Shown here in pieces: positions 1 through 7,513 of a stretch of DNA of 34,184 nucleotides. Both the position numbers and the translations under genes were made by a program. The stretch comes from Bacteroidaceae bacterium. Its GTDB lineage: Bacteria > Bacteroidota > Bacteroidia > Bacteroidales > Bacteroidaceae. Every line of letters begins with the position of its first letter. The first letter of the stretch is position 1. The stretch lies in contig JAFXZY010000094.1 of the NCBI GenBank assembly GCA_017541025.1, forward strand, positions 1 through 34,184, in the 5' to 3' direction. Below the pieces are notes generated by a model. The model made no database searches and was not told the origin of the DNA. It saw only the letters and a program-made list of their open reading frames with translations.

Positions 1-967
1 CGCGATCCTCCTCGGGGATATCCCAAGCCTGAATCTCGCCCTTCTGCAACTTCTTGGCATCCTCCAGCTTCTTGGGAACCCAGATACGGCCATCATTACG
101 CAGAGACTCTGACATCAGGGTCAGCTTAGACTGCTTGTCGCCGTGAACGGGAATACAGGTGGGGTGAATCTGTACGTATGAGGGGTTGGCCATCATGGCA
201 CCCTTACGATAGCACTGGATAGCTGCTGTACAGTTACAGCCCATAGCGTTGGTAGAGAGGAAGTAAGCATTTCCGTAACCGCCGGTTGCTATAACAACGG
301 CATTGGCGCTGAAACGCTCCAGCTTACCTGTTACCAAGTTCTTAGCAATGATACCACGGGCACGTCCGTCGATAATAACAACATCCTCCATCTCGTAACG
401 GGTGAAGAGCTTAACCTTACCCTTCTGAACTTCCTTAGAGAGGCTGGAGTAAGCACCCAGCAGCAACTGCTGACCGGTCTGACCCTTAGCATAGAAAGTA
501 CGGCTTACCTGAGCACCGCCGAAAGAACGGTTAGCCAGCATACCGCCGTATTCGCGGGCAAAGGGAACGCCCTGAGCCACACACTGGTCGATGATGTTGT
601 TGCTGACTTCGGCCAGACGATAAACATTGGCCTCACGGGCACGATAGTCGCCACCCTTTACTGTATCGTAGAAGAGACGGTAAACAGAGTCGCCGTCGTT
701 CTGATAGTTCTTGGCTGCATTGATACCACCCTGTGCGGCAATAGAGTGAGCACGACGGGGTGAGTCCTGAATACAGAAATTATATACGTTGAAGCCCATC
801 TCGGCAAGTGAAGCTGCTGCGCTGGCGCCGGCAAGACCGGTACCTACAACAATAACGTCGAGCTTCAGCTTGTTCTTTGGATTTACGAGACGCTGGTGAG
901 CCTTATAGTTGGTCCACTTCTCTGCTATTGGGCCTTCGGGAATTCTTGAATCTATTTTCTTTGCCAT
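1..967 (-). CDS. sdhA: Succinate dehydrogenase/fumarate reductase flavoprotein subunit (partial, N-terminal 322 residues)
   Basis: Catalytic FAD subunit of the membrane complex that interconverts succinate and fumarate on the cytoplasmic face. The reading frame starts with ATG at 967 ([12 protein letters not shown]) and stays open to the left edge, so the C-terminal half is missing. An N-terminal dinucleotide-binding motif is visible ([14 protein letters not shown], about residues 36-49). It is followed by the [13 protein letters not shown] segment, whose His is the covalent FAD attachment site in this family, and later by [20 protein letters not shown]. It lies 34 bp downstream of the cytochrome b gene in the same direction, so the two form an operon and the iron-sulfur subunit is expected just outside the window. 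Whether it works mainly as dehydrogenase or fumarate reductase cannot be told from sequence; fumarate respiration is usual in Bacteroidales. Confidence 0.96.
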   Translation of the reverse strand, partial: MAKKIDSRIPEGPIAEKWTNYKAHQRLVNPKNKLKLDVIVVGTGLAGASAAASLAEMGFNVYNFCIQDSPRRAHSIAAQGGINAAKNYQNDGDSVYRLFYDTVKGGDYRAREANVYRLAEVSNNIIDQCVAQGVPFAREYGGMLANRSFGGAQVSRTFYAKGQTGQQLLLGAYSSLSKEVQKGKVKLFTRYEMEDVVIIDGRARGIIAKNLVTGKLERFSANAVVIATGGYGNAYFLSTNAMGCNCTAAIQCYRKGAMMANPSYVQIHPTCIPVHGDKQSKLTLMSESLRNDGRIWVPKKLEDAKKLQKGEIQAWDIPEEDR

Positions 968-1001
968 AACTTATGTCAATATCTTTATTGTTAATACATA
1001 A

Positions 1002-1709
1002 TTAGCAACCACCGCAGCTGGGAACTGTACCTTCATAATCGCTGGGCACATAACCACAGGCAAATGCAACGACTACAGCTACAAACATCAGAATAACGAT
1101 GGTTGTGTAGGCTGCGCTGATGCACTTCCAGCGGTTGAACCAGATCTTACCGTTCCAACCCAATGTCTGAAGAGCACTCCAGAAACCGTGTGTCAGATGG
1201 AACCACAATGCAACCAGCCATACCAGATAAACAGCAGCATAGCAGGGACAGGAGAACGTCTGGATAATGTAACCCACTCCGTCTGTTGGAGGAATAGCAT
1301 TCTCAACACCAGCCAACTCGGCATACATCATGTTGTACCAGAAGTTGTACAGGTGAAGACCCATACCCAGGACAACAATGATACCGAGAACCAACATATT
1401 CTGGCTTGCCCACTCAACCTTCTCGGGCTTGCTGGTGACAGCATACTTGCTGTTACCACGAGCCTTCCGGTTCTGAATTGTAAGCCAGATAGCAAAAATG
1501 AAATGAAGAGCTACCAAGCCAGCCAAACCGACAGTTGCTACTACAGCATACCAGTTGGCACCCAGGAACTCACAAATCATATTGTAACCCTTGGCACTGA
1601 TAAGGGCTACTACGTTCATTGACGCATGAAAGGTCAAGAACAGGATAAGCGCAATGCCTGTTACAGACATCACAACTTTCCTACCGATTGATGAATTGAT
1701 TAACCACAT
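1002..1709 (-). CDS. sdhC: Succinate dehydrogenase/fumarate reductase cytochrome b subunit
   Basis: Membrane anchor of the type-B succinate:quinone oxidoreductase (b558 family), a single five-helix subunit that carries two hemes and the quinone site. The 235 residues contain five hydrophobic stretches (about 10-36, 55-78, 104-125, 155-175 and 197-217). Histidines placed as heme ligands are H28 (LFLTFHASMN), H69 (VALHF), H118 (GLHLYNF) and H171/H174 (WFHLTHGFW). The C-terminus ends in a Cys-rich SCGGC, which I cannot explain. It is the first gene of the operon with sdhA. A consensus Bacteroidota promoter lies upstream on the minus strand and gives a leader of about 70 nt. Confidence 0.95.
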   Translation of the reverse strand: MWLINSSIGRKVVMSVTGIALILFLTFHASMNVVALISAKGYNMICEFLGANWYAVVATVGLAGLVALHFIFAIWLTIQNRKARGNSKYAVTSKPEKVEWASQNMLVLGIIVVLGMGLHLYNFWYNMMYAELAGVENAIPPTDGVGYIIQTFSCPCYAAVYLVWLVALWFHLTHGFWSALQTLGWNGKIWFNRWKCISAAYTTIVILMFVAVVVAFACGYVPSDYEGTVPSCGGC

Positions 1710-1784
1710 AAATCATTAAATTTAGTTATTGAATATTTTTGTTTTTATTCTGCTTATACCTTATTTTAAGTACAATATTCCGCG

Positions 1785-1815
1785 CAAATTTACATAAAAA
1801 AGTGATTTGAGCAAA
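1785..1815 (-). promoter_or_regulatory. Promoter of the sdhC-sdhA operon
   Basis: On the minus strand, TTTG (complement of 1812-1815) and TAAATTTG (complement of 1785-1792) are separated by 19 bp. This matches the Bacteroidota primary sigma consensus TTTG/19-20 bp/TAnnTTTG. It faces sdhC. Confidence 0.8.
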
Positions 1816-1828
1816 ATTTTGGCTCAAA
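1806..1828. promoter_or_regulatory. Dyad between the divergent sdhC and mnmG promoters (possible operator)
   Basis: Inverted repeat TTTGAGC (1806-1812) and GCTCAAA (1822-1828) around a perfect 10-bp palindrome CAAAATTTTG (1812-1821). The -33 TTTG elements of both divergent promoters lie inside the central palindrome, so a bound protein would cover both. The dyad is seen directly; a regulatory role is inferred. Confidence 0.5.
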
Positions 1829-1852
1829 TGTTAAGAGAAAATATTAATTTTG
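1818..1852 (+). promoter_or_regulatory. Promoter of mnmG
   Basis: TTTG at 1818-1821 and TAATTTTG at 1845-1852 on the plus strand, 23 bp apart, a little longer than usual. The -7 element matches TAnnTTTG perfectly. The mnmG ATG follows at 1878. Confidence 0.65.
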
Positions 1853-1877
1853 CGCCTAAATTGAGTGTCGGAGATAT

Positions 1878-3749
1878 ATGGAAATGAATTTTGATGTGGT
1901 GGTGGTTGGTGCTGGGCACGCAGGATGCGAGGCAGCAGCTGCCAGCGCGAAACTGGGAGCTAAGACCTGTCTTATAACAATGGATATGAACAAGATTGCA
2001 CAAATGAGTTGCAATCCTGCTGTCGGCGGCATTGCCAAAGGACAGATTGTAAGGGAGATTGATGCACTGGGCGGACACATGGGAGAAGTTACCGACCGAA
2101 CAGCCATCCAGTTCCGTATGCTGAACCGTAGTAAAGGGCCTGCAATGTGGAGTCCTCGTGCACAATGCGACAGAGGAAAATTCATTTGGGCCTGGCGCGA
2201 AATTCTTGAAAACACACCTAACCTTCACATCTGGCAGGATCAGGTTAAAGAGATTCTGGTTGAAAACAAAAGGGTAACTGGTGTCATAACATATATGGAT
2301 GTTACCTTCAAGGCAAGATGCGTGGTGATAACAACCGGAACATTTCTGGACGGCCTGATGCATATAGGCAGAACCAAACTGCCAGGAGGAAGATGCGCAG
2401 AGCCTCCCAGCCTACACCTTACAGAAAGCATTACCAGACATGGCATAACGGCTGGCAGGATGAAAACCGGAACGCCGGTGCGAATTAACGGAACATCTGT
2501 TCACTTCGACGAAATGACAGAACAGCCGGGCGAATCCGACTTCCACAAGTTCTCATTTATGGGCGAACCAAGGAACCTCCCTCAACTGCCTTGCTGGATT
2601 ACCTATACGAACAAACAGGTACACGACAGATTAAAGGCTTCTTTGGCAGATTCTCCGCTTTACAATGGTCAGATACAAAGTATCGGTCCTCGCTATTGCC
2701 CAAGCATCGAGACTAAATTAGTTACTTTTGCCGATAAAGAAGAGCATCTGCTGTTCCTGGAACCGGAAGGAACGAACACCAACGAATACTACCTGAACGG
2801 ATTTAGCAGCAGCCTTCCTATTGATGCACAATTGGAAGCATTAAAGCTGATTCCGGCTTTCAGGGATCTGGAGGTGTACCGACCAGGATACGCCATTGAA
2901 TATAATTACTTTGACCCTACCCTACTGAAGCACTCGTTAGAGAGTAAGATAGTTGACGGCCTCTTTATGGCTGGTCAGGTAAACGGAACCACCGGTTACG
3001 AAGAGGCAGCAGGACAAGGCCTCGTTGCAGGGGTAAATGCAGCAAGGAAATGCGGTGAATCCGAACCTTTTACGATGAAAAGAGATGAGTCTTACATAGG
3101 TGTTCTTATAGACGATTTGGTGACAAAAGGTGTAGATGAACCCTACCGCATGTTCACTAGCAGAGCGGAATACAGAATCCTGCTAAGACAAGATGATGCA
3201 GATGCCCGTTTAACAGAGAAAAGCTATCAAATAGGATTAGCTACCAGCGAAAGGCACAACCATTGGCTGAAGAAAAAAGAAGCTATAGCAGAACTGGAAA
3301 ACTTCTGCAGAAACTATAGTGTGAAAGCATCTCTGATAAACGAAGGACTGAAAGCTTTGGGAAGTACAGAACTGCAGAGAGGCTGCAAGCTGATTGATTT
3401 GATATCGAGACCTGGACTTACCTTGGACAATCTTTCGACATATATTCCTGCACTACGAAACAAACTCGAAGCAATTCAAGAAAGAAAGGAAGAGATTACT
3501 GAAGCAGCAGAAATAAGAATGAAATACAGCGGCTATATCGAAAGAGAAAGAGAACTGGCTGACAAGATGATTCGGTTGGAGAACATCAAGATAAAAGGGA
3601 AGTTCGAATATGCTTCCCTACAATCGCTTTCGACAGAAGCCAGACAAAAGCTTACACGTATTGATCCGGAGACTATGGCACAGGCAAGCAGAATTCCTGG
3701 GGTCAGCCCAAGTGACATAAACGTACTGCTGGTGCTTATGAAGAGGTAA
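1878..3749 (+). CDS. mnmG: tRNA uridine-5-carboxymethylaminomethyl modification enzyme MnmG (GidA)
   Basis: FAD- and NADH-dependent enzyme that, with MnmE, installs the (carboxymethyl)aminomethyl group on the wobble uridine U34 of tRNAs. The 623-residue length is normal. The N-terminal FAD motif GAGHAGCEAA starts at residue 11, and family signatures follow: NPAVGGIAKGQIVREIDALGG, YCPSIETK, GQVNGTTGYEEAAGQGL and MFTSRAEYRILLRQDDAD. The helical C-terminus (RIPGVSPSDINVLLVLMKR) binds MnmE and tRNA in studied homologues. ATG 1878 is preferred; a second in-frame ATG lies at 1884. It is followed after 91 bp by apt, and a parS-like site is in that gap. Confidence 0.98.
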   Translation: MEMNFDVVVVGAGHAGCEAAAASAKLGAKTCLITMDMNKIAQMSCNPAVGGIAKGQIVREIDALGGHMGEVTDRTAIQFRMLNRSKGPAMWSPRAQCDRGKFIWAWREILENTPNLHIWQDQVKEILVENKRVTGVITYMDVTFKARCVVITTGTFLDGLMHIGRTKLPGGRCAEPPSLHLTESITRHGITAGRMKTGTPVRINGTSVHFDEMTEQPGESDFHKFSFMGEPRNLPQLPCWITYTNKQVHDRLKASLADSPLYNGQIQSIGPRYCPSIETKLVTFADKEEHLLFLEPEGTNTNEYYLNGFSSSLPIDAQLEALKLIPAFRDLEVYRPGYAIEYNYFDPTLLKHSLESKIVDGLFMAGQVNGTTGYEEAAGQGLVAGVNAARKCGESEPFTMKRDESYIGVLIDDLVTKGVDEPYRMFTSRAEYRILLRQDDADARLTEKSYQIGLATSERHNHWLKKKEAIAELENFCRNYSVKASLINEGLKALGSTELQRGCKLIDLISRPGLTLDNLSTYIPALRNKLEAIQERKEEITEAAEIRMKYSGYIERERELADKMIRLENIKIKGKFEYASLQSLSTEARQKLTRIDPETMAQASRIPGVSPSDINVLLVLMKR

Positions 3750-3772
3750 AGTAACACTTTAAGAATAATGCA

Positions 3773-3788
3773 AGTTTCACGTGAAACA
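3773..3788. promoter_or_regulatory. parS: parS-like chromosome partition site (ParB binding)
   Basis: AGTTTCACGTGAAACA contains a perfect 14-bp palindrome (3774-3787). It matches the widely conserved parS consensus TGTTNCACGTGAAACA at 15 of 16 positions; only the first base differs. It is intergenic between mnmG and apt. In many bacteria gidA/mnmG and the par loci lie near the replication origin, so the position is sensible. ParB binding is inferred from the match. Confidence 0.8.
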
Positions 3789-3840
3789 AAATATGCGCAT
3801 CTTACTGAAAATCAAGAAATAACTTAAACTGAAAAATAAC

Positions 3841-4368
3841 ATGAACAATCCGAAACTACTTGAGAATCTTAGAGCGATTCCTGACTTTCCAAAGAAAGGT
3901 ATTAACTTCAGAGATGTAACAACGCTGTACAAGAATGCGGAGTGTATGAAGATTATGGTGGACGAGATGTACGAACTCTACAAAGACAAAGGAATCACCA
4001 AGATTGTGGGCGTAGAGAGTCGTGGTTTCGTTATGGCAGGAGCATTAGCAGCCAAATTAGGTTGTGGCGTAGTATTAGCCAGAAAACCAGGTAAGTTACC
4101 AGCAACTGTAATTAAGGAATCATTCAGCAAAGAGTATGGGATCGATACGGTAGAAATGCATGTCGATGCAATAGGTCCAGATGATGTAGTATTGATTCAT
4201 GACGATTTATTGGCTACCGGTGGAACGGCAAAAGCTGTCTGGAATCTCGTTAATTATTTCCATCCTAAAAAGGTTTATATCAACTTCATTATCGAAATAA
4301 AGGATGAAGGACTACACGGTCGTGATTTATTCGAAGGAATCGACCTTACAACCCTTATGGTAATATAA
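3841..4368 (+). CDS. apt: Adenine phosphoribosyltransferase
   Basis: Salvages adenine to AMP using phosphoribosyl pyrophosphate in the cytoplasm. The 175-residue protein begins MNNPKLLENLRAIPDFPKKGINFRD, a typical Apt N-terminus. The PRPP-binding loop VVLIHDDLLATGGTA is at about 116-130, and the VVLARKPGKLPA flexible-loop region at 77-88. It lies 91 bp after mnmG and 22 bp before uvrC on the same strand, so it is probably cotranscribed with uvrC. No consensus promoter is evident in the mnmG-apt gap, which holds the parS-like palindrome. Confidence 0.97.
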   Translation: MNNPKLLENLRAIPDFPKKGINFRDVTTLYKNAECMKIMVDEMYELYKDKGITKIVGVESRGFVMAGALAAKLGCGVVLARKPGKLPATVIKESFSKEYGIDTVEMHVDAIGPDDVVLIHDDLLATGGTAKAVWNLVNYFHPKKVYINFIIEIKDEGLHGRDLFEGIDLTTLMVI

Positions 4369-4390
4369 TGTTTCTTCTGAAGGAACCACT

Positions 4391-6220
4391 ATGACCAAGG
4401 AAGAAAACGAAGCTCGTTTGGAGAGATTGAAGGTAATAGTCAGCAGCTTACCCGAGAAGCCTGGATGTTACCAATATTTCGACGAAAACGGGACAATTAT
4501 ATACGTTGGAAAGGCAAAAAACCTCAAGCGAAGAGTATATTCGTATTTTAGCAAAGAACACGACAACAGGAAGACAGCCATTCTTGTCAGCAAGATAAGA
4601 GACATAAAATATACTGTAGTCAACACCGAAGAAGACGCACTATTATTGGAAAACAACCTGATAAAAGAGTGGAATCCCAGGTACAATATTCTCCTTAAAG
4701 ACGGAAAGACATACCCCAGCATCGTTGTAACAAACGAATTCCTGCCCCGTATCTTCCAGACAAGAAAGATAAACAAGAAGTTTGGCACATACTTCGGTCC
4801 TTACAGTCACGTACCTACGATGTACGCTCTTCTTGATTTAATAAAGAATCTGTATCCGCTTAGAAGATGCCACGAAATCATTACACCAGAAAGCCTTGAG
4901 AAAAAGAAACACAAAGAATGCCTCGAGTATCATATAAAGAACTGCAAGGCTCCCTGTACGGGTCGTCAGAGCGTTGAAGAATACCTTCAGAATGTTGCAG
5001 AAGCAAAAGAAATCCTGAAAGGAAACACAGCCGAATTACAACGCAAAATGATGGCCAAAATGAAGGAACTGGCTGCCGAGCTGAAGTTTGAGGAAGCTGA
5101 AATAATCAAGAAGAAATACATATTGCTGGAGAACTACAGAAGCCGAAGCGAAGTGGTGAGCAACACCCTGCATAATATAGATGTATTTAATATCGAAAGC
5201 GACCAGAAAGTTGCCTATATCAACTTCCTGCACGTAACAAATGGCTGTATCAATAAAGCATTTACCTTCGAATACGAAAAGCGAATGCAGGAAACAGACG
5301 AGGAACTTTTGGTTATGGGAATAGTTGAAATGAGGCAAAGATATGGTAGTGAAAGTAAAGAAGTTATAGTACCGTTCCCCGTGGAACAATTCACGGAAAA
5401 CTTTAAGTTAACTGTTCCACAGAAAGGCGACAAAAAGGTACTTCTGGACCTTAGCAGACAGAATGTATTACAATACAAAAAAGACCGACTGAGTCAAGCC
5501 GACAAACTGAATCCAGAACAAAAGACAACACGCCTGATGAAGGAACTGCAGGATGCTTTGCAGCTCCCTACCCTACCTATGCAGATTGAATGTTTCGACA
5601 ACTCGAACATAAGCGGAACGGATGCTGTTGCCGGCTGTGTTGTATTCAAGAAATGCAAACCCAGCAAGGCAGATTACCGCAAATACATTATTAAAGAGGT
5701 ACAAGGTCCTGACGACTACGCCAGTATGCAGGAGGTTGTAAGACGCAGATACAAAAGAGCAATGGAGGAAGGTTCTCCCCTGCCCGACCTGATTATTACA
5801 GATGGCGGAAAAGGACAAATGGAAGTCGTAAGAGAAGTGGTAGAGGACGAATTGAGATTGAACATTCCCATAGCCGGATTGGCTAAAGACGACAAGCACA
5901 GAACCAACGAATTGCTATACGGATTCCCCCAGCAAGTGATAGGACTAAAGACAGATAGTGCACTCTTTCACTTGCTCACACAAATACAAGACGAGGTACA
6001 CAGATACGCAATAACCTTTCATCGCGACAAACGCAGTAAGCATCAGATTGCCAGCGAGTTAGACAGCATAAAAGGTATCGGTCCGAAGACAAAGGAAATA
6101 CTACTGAAGAAACTGCACAGCGTGAAGCGAATCAAAGAAGCAGAACTCAGTCAGTTAACTGAACTTATAGGAGAATCCAAAGCAGAAGTTATCTATAATT
6201 ATTTTCATTCGGAAGGCTGA
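4391..6220 (+). CDS. uvrC: Excinuclease ABC subunit UvrC
   Basis: Dual-incision nuclease of nucleotide excision repair, recruited to lesions by UvrB. The 609 residues show the full layout. The GIY-YIG 3' nuclease domain is at about 20-105 (GCYQYFDENGTIIYVGKAKNLKRRV). A four-Cys cluster (RRC, KEC, KNC, APC, about 160-185) fits the UvrC iron-sulfur site. A UVR UvrB-binding motif follows near 205-240 (MAKMKELAAELKFEEAE). The RNase H-like 5' nuclease domain holds IECFDNSNISG and LIITDGGKGQ. A C-terminal helix-hairpin-helix contains SIKGIGPKTKEILLKKL. ATG 4391 is preceded by GAAGGA. A degenerate parS-like sequence occurs inside the gene at 5373-5388. Confidence 0.98.
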   Translation: MTKEENEARLERLKVIVSSLPEKPGCYQYFDENGTIIYVGKAKNLKRRVYSYFSKEHDNRKTAILVSKIRDIKYTVVNTEEDALLLENNLIKEWNPRYNILLKDGKTYPSIVVTNEFLPRIFQTRKINKKFGTYFGPYSHVPTMYALLDLIKNLYPLRRCHEIITPESLEKKKHKECLEYHIKNCKAPCTGRQSVEEYLQNVAEAKEILKGNTAELQRKMMAKMKELAAELKFEEAEIIKKKYILLENYRSRSEVVSNTLHNIDVFNIESDQKVAYINFLHVTNGCINKAFTFEYEKRMQETDEELLVMGIVEMRQRYGSESKEVIVPFPVEQFTENFKLTVPQKGDKKVLLDLSRQNVLQYKKDRLSQADKLNPEQKTTRLMKELQDALQLPTLPMQIECFDNSNISGTDAVAGCVVFKKCKPSKADYRKYIIKEVQGPDDYASMQEVVRRRYKRAMEEGSPLPDLIITDGGKGQMEVVREVVEDELRLNIPIAGLAKDDKHRTNELLYGFPQQVIGLKTDSALFHLLTQIQDEVHRYAITFHRDKRSKHQIASELDSIKGIGPKTKEILLKKLHSVKRIKEAELSQLTELIGESKAEVIYNYFHSEG

Positions 6221-6273
6221 CTTTTGTTCTTCACCGCCCTCAAAAATGTATTTAATACACCAGGAATTTTCCG

Positions 6274-6357
6274 TTCCAAAGTTTGGTATGTACATTCCAA
6301 ACTTTGGTATGTACGTTTCAAACTTTGGAATATAGGTCCCAAACTTTGAAATTGAAA
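6274..6357. repeat. Four 21-bp imperfect tandem repeats with a CCAAASTTTGG dyad
   Basis: Four units of exactly 21 bp (6274-6294, 6295-6315, 6316-6336, 6337-6357). Each contains a CCAAAGTTTGG or CAAACTTTGG-type dyad followed by a diverging TATGTAC-type spacer. The array lies in the 236-bp gap between uvrC and dtd, upstream of the dtd promoter. A spacing of 21 bp would put each dyad on the same DNA face. No gene is evident in the gap. Confidence 0.85.
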
Positions 6358-6429
6358 TTCTGCAATGATGAAAAAACATTTCATAAGCATAAAAAAACCT
6401 AAAACAAGGTAAGAATCAAATAATTATAG

Positions 6430-6437
6430 TATCTTTG
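6430..6437 (+). promoter_or_regulatory. -7 promoter element of dtd
   Basis: TATCTTTG matches TAnnTTTG perfectly, 19 bp before the dtd ATG. No good TTTG is seen at the -33 spacing. The 21-bp repeat array lies about 70 bp upstream. Confidence 0.6.
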
Positions 6438-6456
6438 CATATCGAAAAAACTACAC

Positions 6457-6909
6457 ATGAGAGCAGTTATACAAAGAGTAACACATGCAAGCGTCACCAT
6501 CGAGGGTCAGAAGAAGGCTGAGATTGGTAATGGTTTCCTTATCCTGTTAGGCATAGAACAGTCTGATAATCAGGAAGATACAGACTGGCTGACACACAAA
6601 ATCGTTGGCTTGCGCGTCTTTGATGATGAAGCAGGAATCATGAACAGGAATATCCAGGAAACGGGAGGCGACATTATTGTTGTCAGTCAGTTTACCCTGA
6701 TGGCAAGCTACAAGAAAGGGAATCGCCCCAGCTGGATCAGAGCAGCCGGCCACGAAGTGGCAATACCATTATATAATACGTTTGTGAAACAGCTTTCTGA
6801 GGCATTGGGGAAACCTGTAGGAACGGGAGAATTCGGCGCTGACATGAAGGTAGAACTGCTGAACGACGGTCCTGTAACCATTTGTATGGACACTAAAAAC
6901 AAGGAATAA
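6457..6909 (+). CDS. dtd: D-aminoacyl-tRNA deacylase
   Basis: Removes D-amino acids (and glycine from tRNA-Ala) mischarged onto tRNA, preserving chirality in translation. The 150 residues match the family length and start MRAVIQRVTHASVTI. The SQFTLMA motif is at 77-83, and the Gly-cisPro active-site motif is in NDGPVT (GP at 138-139). It is the first gene of a tight cluster: the next start follows after 3 bp. Confidence 0.97.
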   Translation: MRAVIQRVTHASVTIEGQKKAEIGNGFLILLGIEQSDNQEDTDWLTHKIVGLRVFDDEAGIMNRNIQETGGDIIVVSQFTLMASYKKGNRPSWIRAAGHEVAIPLYNTFVKQLSEALGKPVGTGEFGADMKVELLNDGPVTICMDTKNKE

Positions 6910-6912
6910 AAG

Positions 6913-7176
6913 ATGAAAAAAACAATTGACATTATTTACCATGTAGGGGTAATAATATTTTTGATAGGGCTTCTGGCAAAAATCATTTTCCATTGGCCAT
7001 ATTATGAGTATTTATACTACATATTCGGTATAACATTGATAATCAGATGGATATACAATATTTGTCTTTGGAACGAATATAAGAAAGAAAGAACGTACAT
7101 AATCGACATAGTGTGTATAACAATTATATCAATCTTTGTCCTCATATATTTATTTATAAAATTAAGGTATCTATGA
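6913..7176 (+). CDS. Small membrane protein, 87 residues, unknown function
   Basis: I do not recognise this gene. The protein is very hydrophobic, with probable transmembrane segments near residues 8-27, 33-51 and 62-84 and charged linkers (NEYKKERTY). Its DNA is visibly richer in A+T than dtd and the MazG gene on either side, which may reflect the hydrophobic codons (Ile, Tyr, Phe) or a foreign origin. It begins 3 bp after dtd, and its TGA overlaps the ATG of the next gene (ATGA, 7173-7176). It is therefore translated as part of the same operon and unlikely to be spurious. Confidence 0.7.
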   Translation: MKKTIDIIYHVGVIIFLIGLLAKIIFHWPYYEYLYYIFGITLIIRWIYNICLWNEYKKERTYIIDIVCITIISIFVLIYLFIKLRYL

Positions 7177-7499
7177 CCATTCGCGAAGCACAAGATAAAG
7201 TAGATCAGTGGATTAAGACCTATGGTGTTCGTTACTTTAACGAACTGACGAATATGGCTGTCCTGACAGAGGAAGTGGGAGAACTGGCCAGGATTATGGC
7301 TCGCAAATATGGGGAACAATCCTTCAAGGAAGGCGAGAAGGAGGACCCCAGCGAGGAAATGGCCGACATCCTGTGGGTGCTCATCTGCCTGGCCAACCAG
7401 ACGGGTGTGGATCTTACGGAAGCCCTACAGAAAAGCTTCGAGAAAAAGACCAAACGAGACAAAGAGAGACATATAAACAATCCGAAATTAAAACAATAA
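7173..7499 (+). CDS. MazG-like nucleotide pyrophosphohydrolase
   Basis: All-alpha NTP pyrophosphohydrolase of the MazG/dUTPase superfamily, which hydrolyses non-canonical or excess nucleoside triphosphates to monophosphates. The start at 7173 (MTIREAQDKVDQWIKTYG, 108 residues) is chosen over an upstream start at 7113 because it overlaps the preceding stop in an ATGA junction and gives the usual N-terminus. The metal-binding pattern EEVGELAR...EEMADILW is the EExxE...ExxD motif of the family. The basic C-terminal tail (KKTKRDKERH) is a common end for single-domain MazG proteins. deoC follows after 14 bp. Confidence 0.9.
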   Translation: MTIREAQDKVDQWIKTYGVRYFNELTNMAVLTEEVGELARIMARKYGEQSFKEGEKEDPSEEMADILWVLICLANQTGVDLTEALQKSFEKKTKRDKERHINNPKLKQ

Positions 7500-7513
7500 A
7501 AGAGAAATATAAT

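Noticed and set aside
6274-6357. CRISPR-like array
   Set aside because: Units are 21 bp with no unique spacers, and no cas genes are near.
6155-6379. Minus-strand frame with heptad peptide repeats (KFGTYIP type) in the uvrC-dtd gap
   Set aside because: The peptide repeat is only the 21-bp DNA array read in frame; no promoter or plausible start, and it overlaps uvrC.
7373-7513. Longer N-terminus for DeoC from 7373
   Set aside because: It would overlap the MazG gene by more than 100 bp in another frame; MEQNKYEEAL at 7514 gives the normal enzyme.
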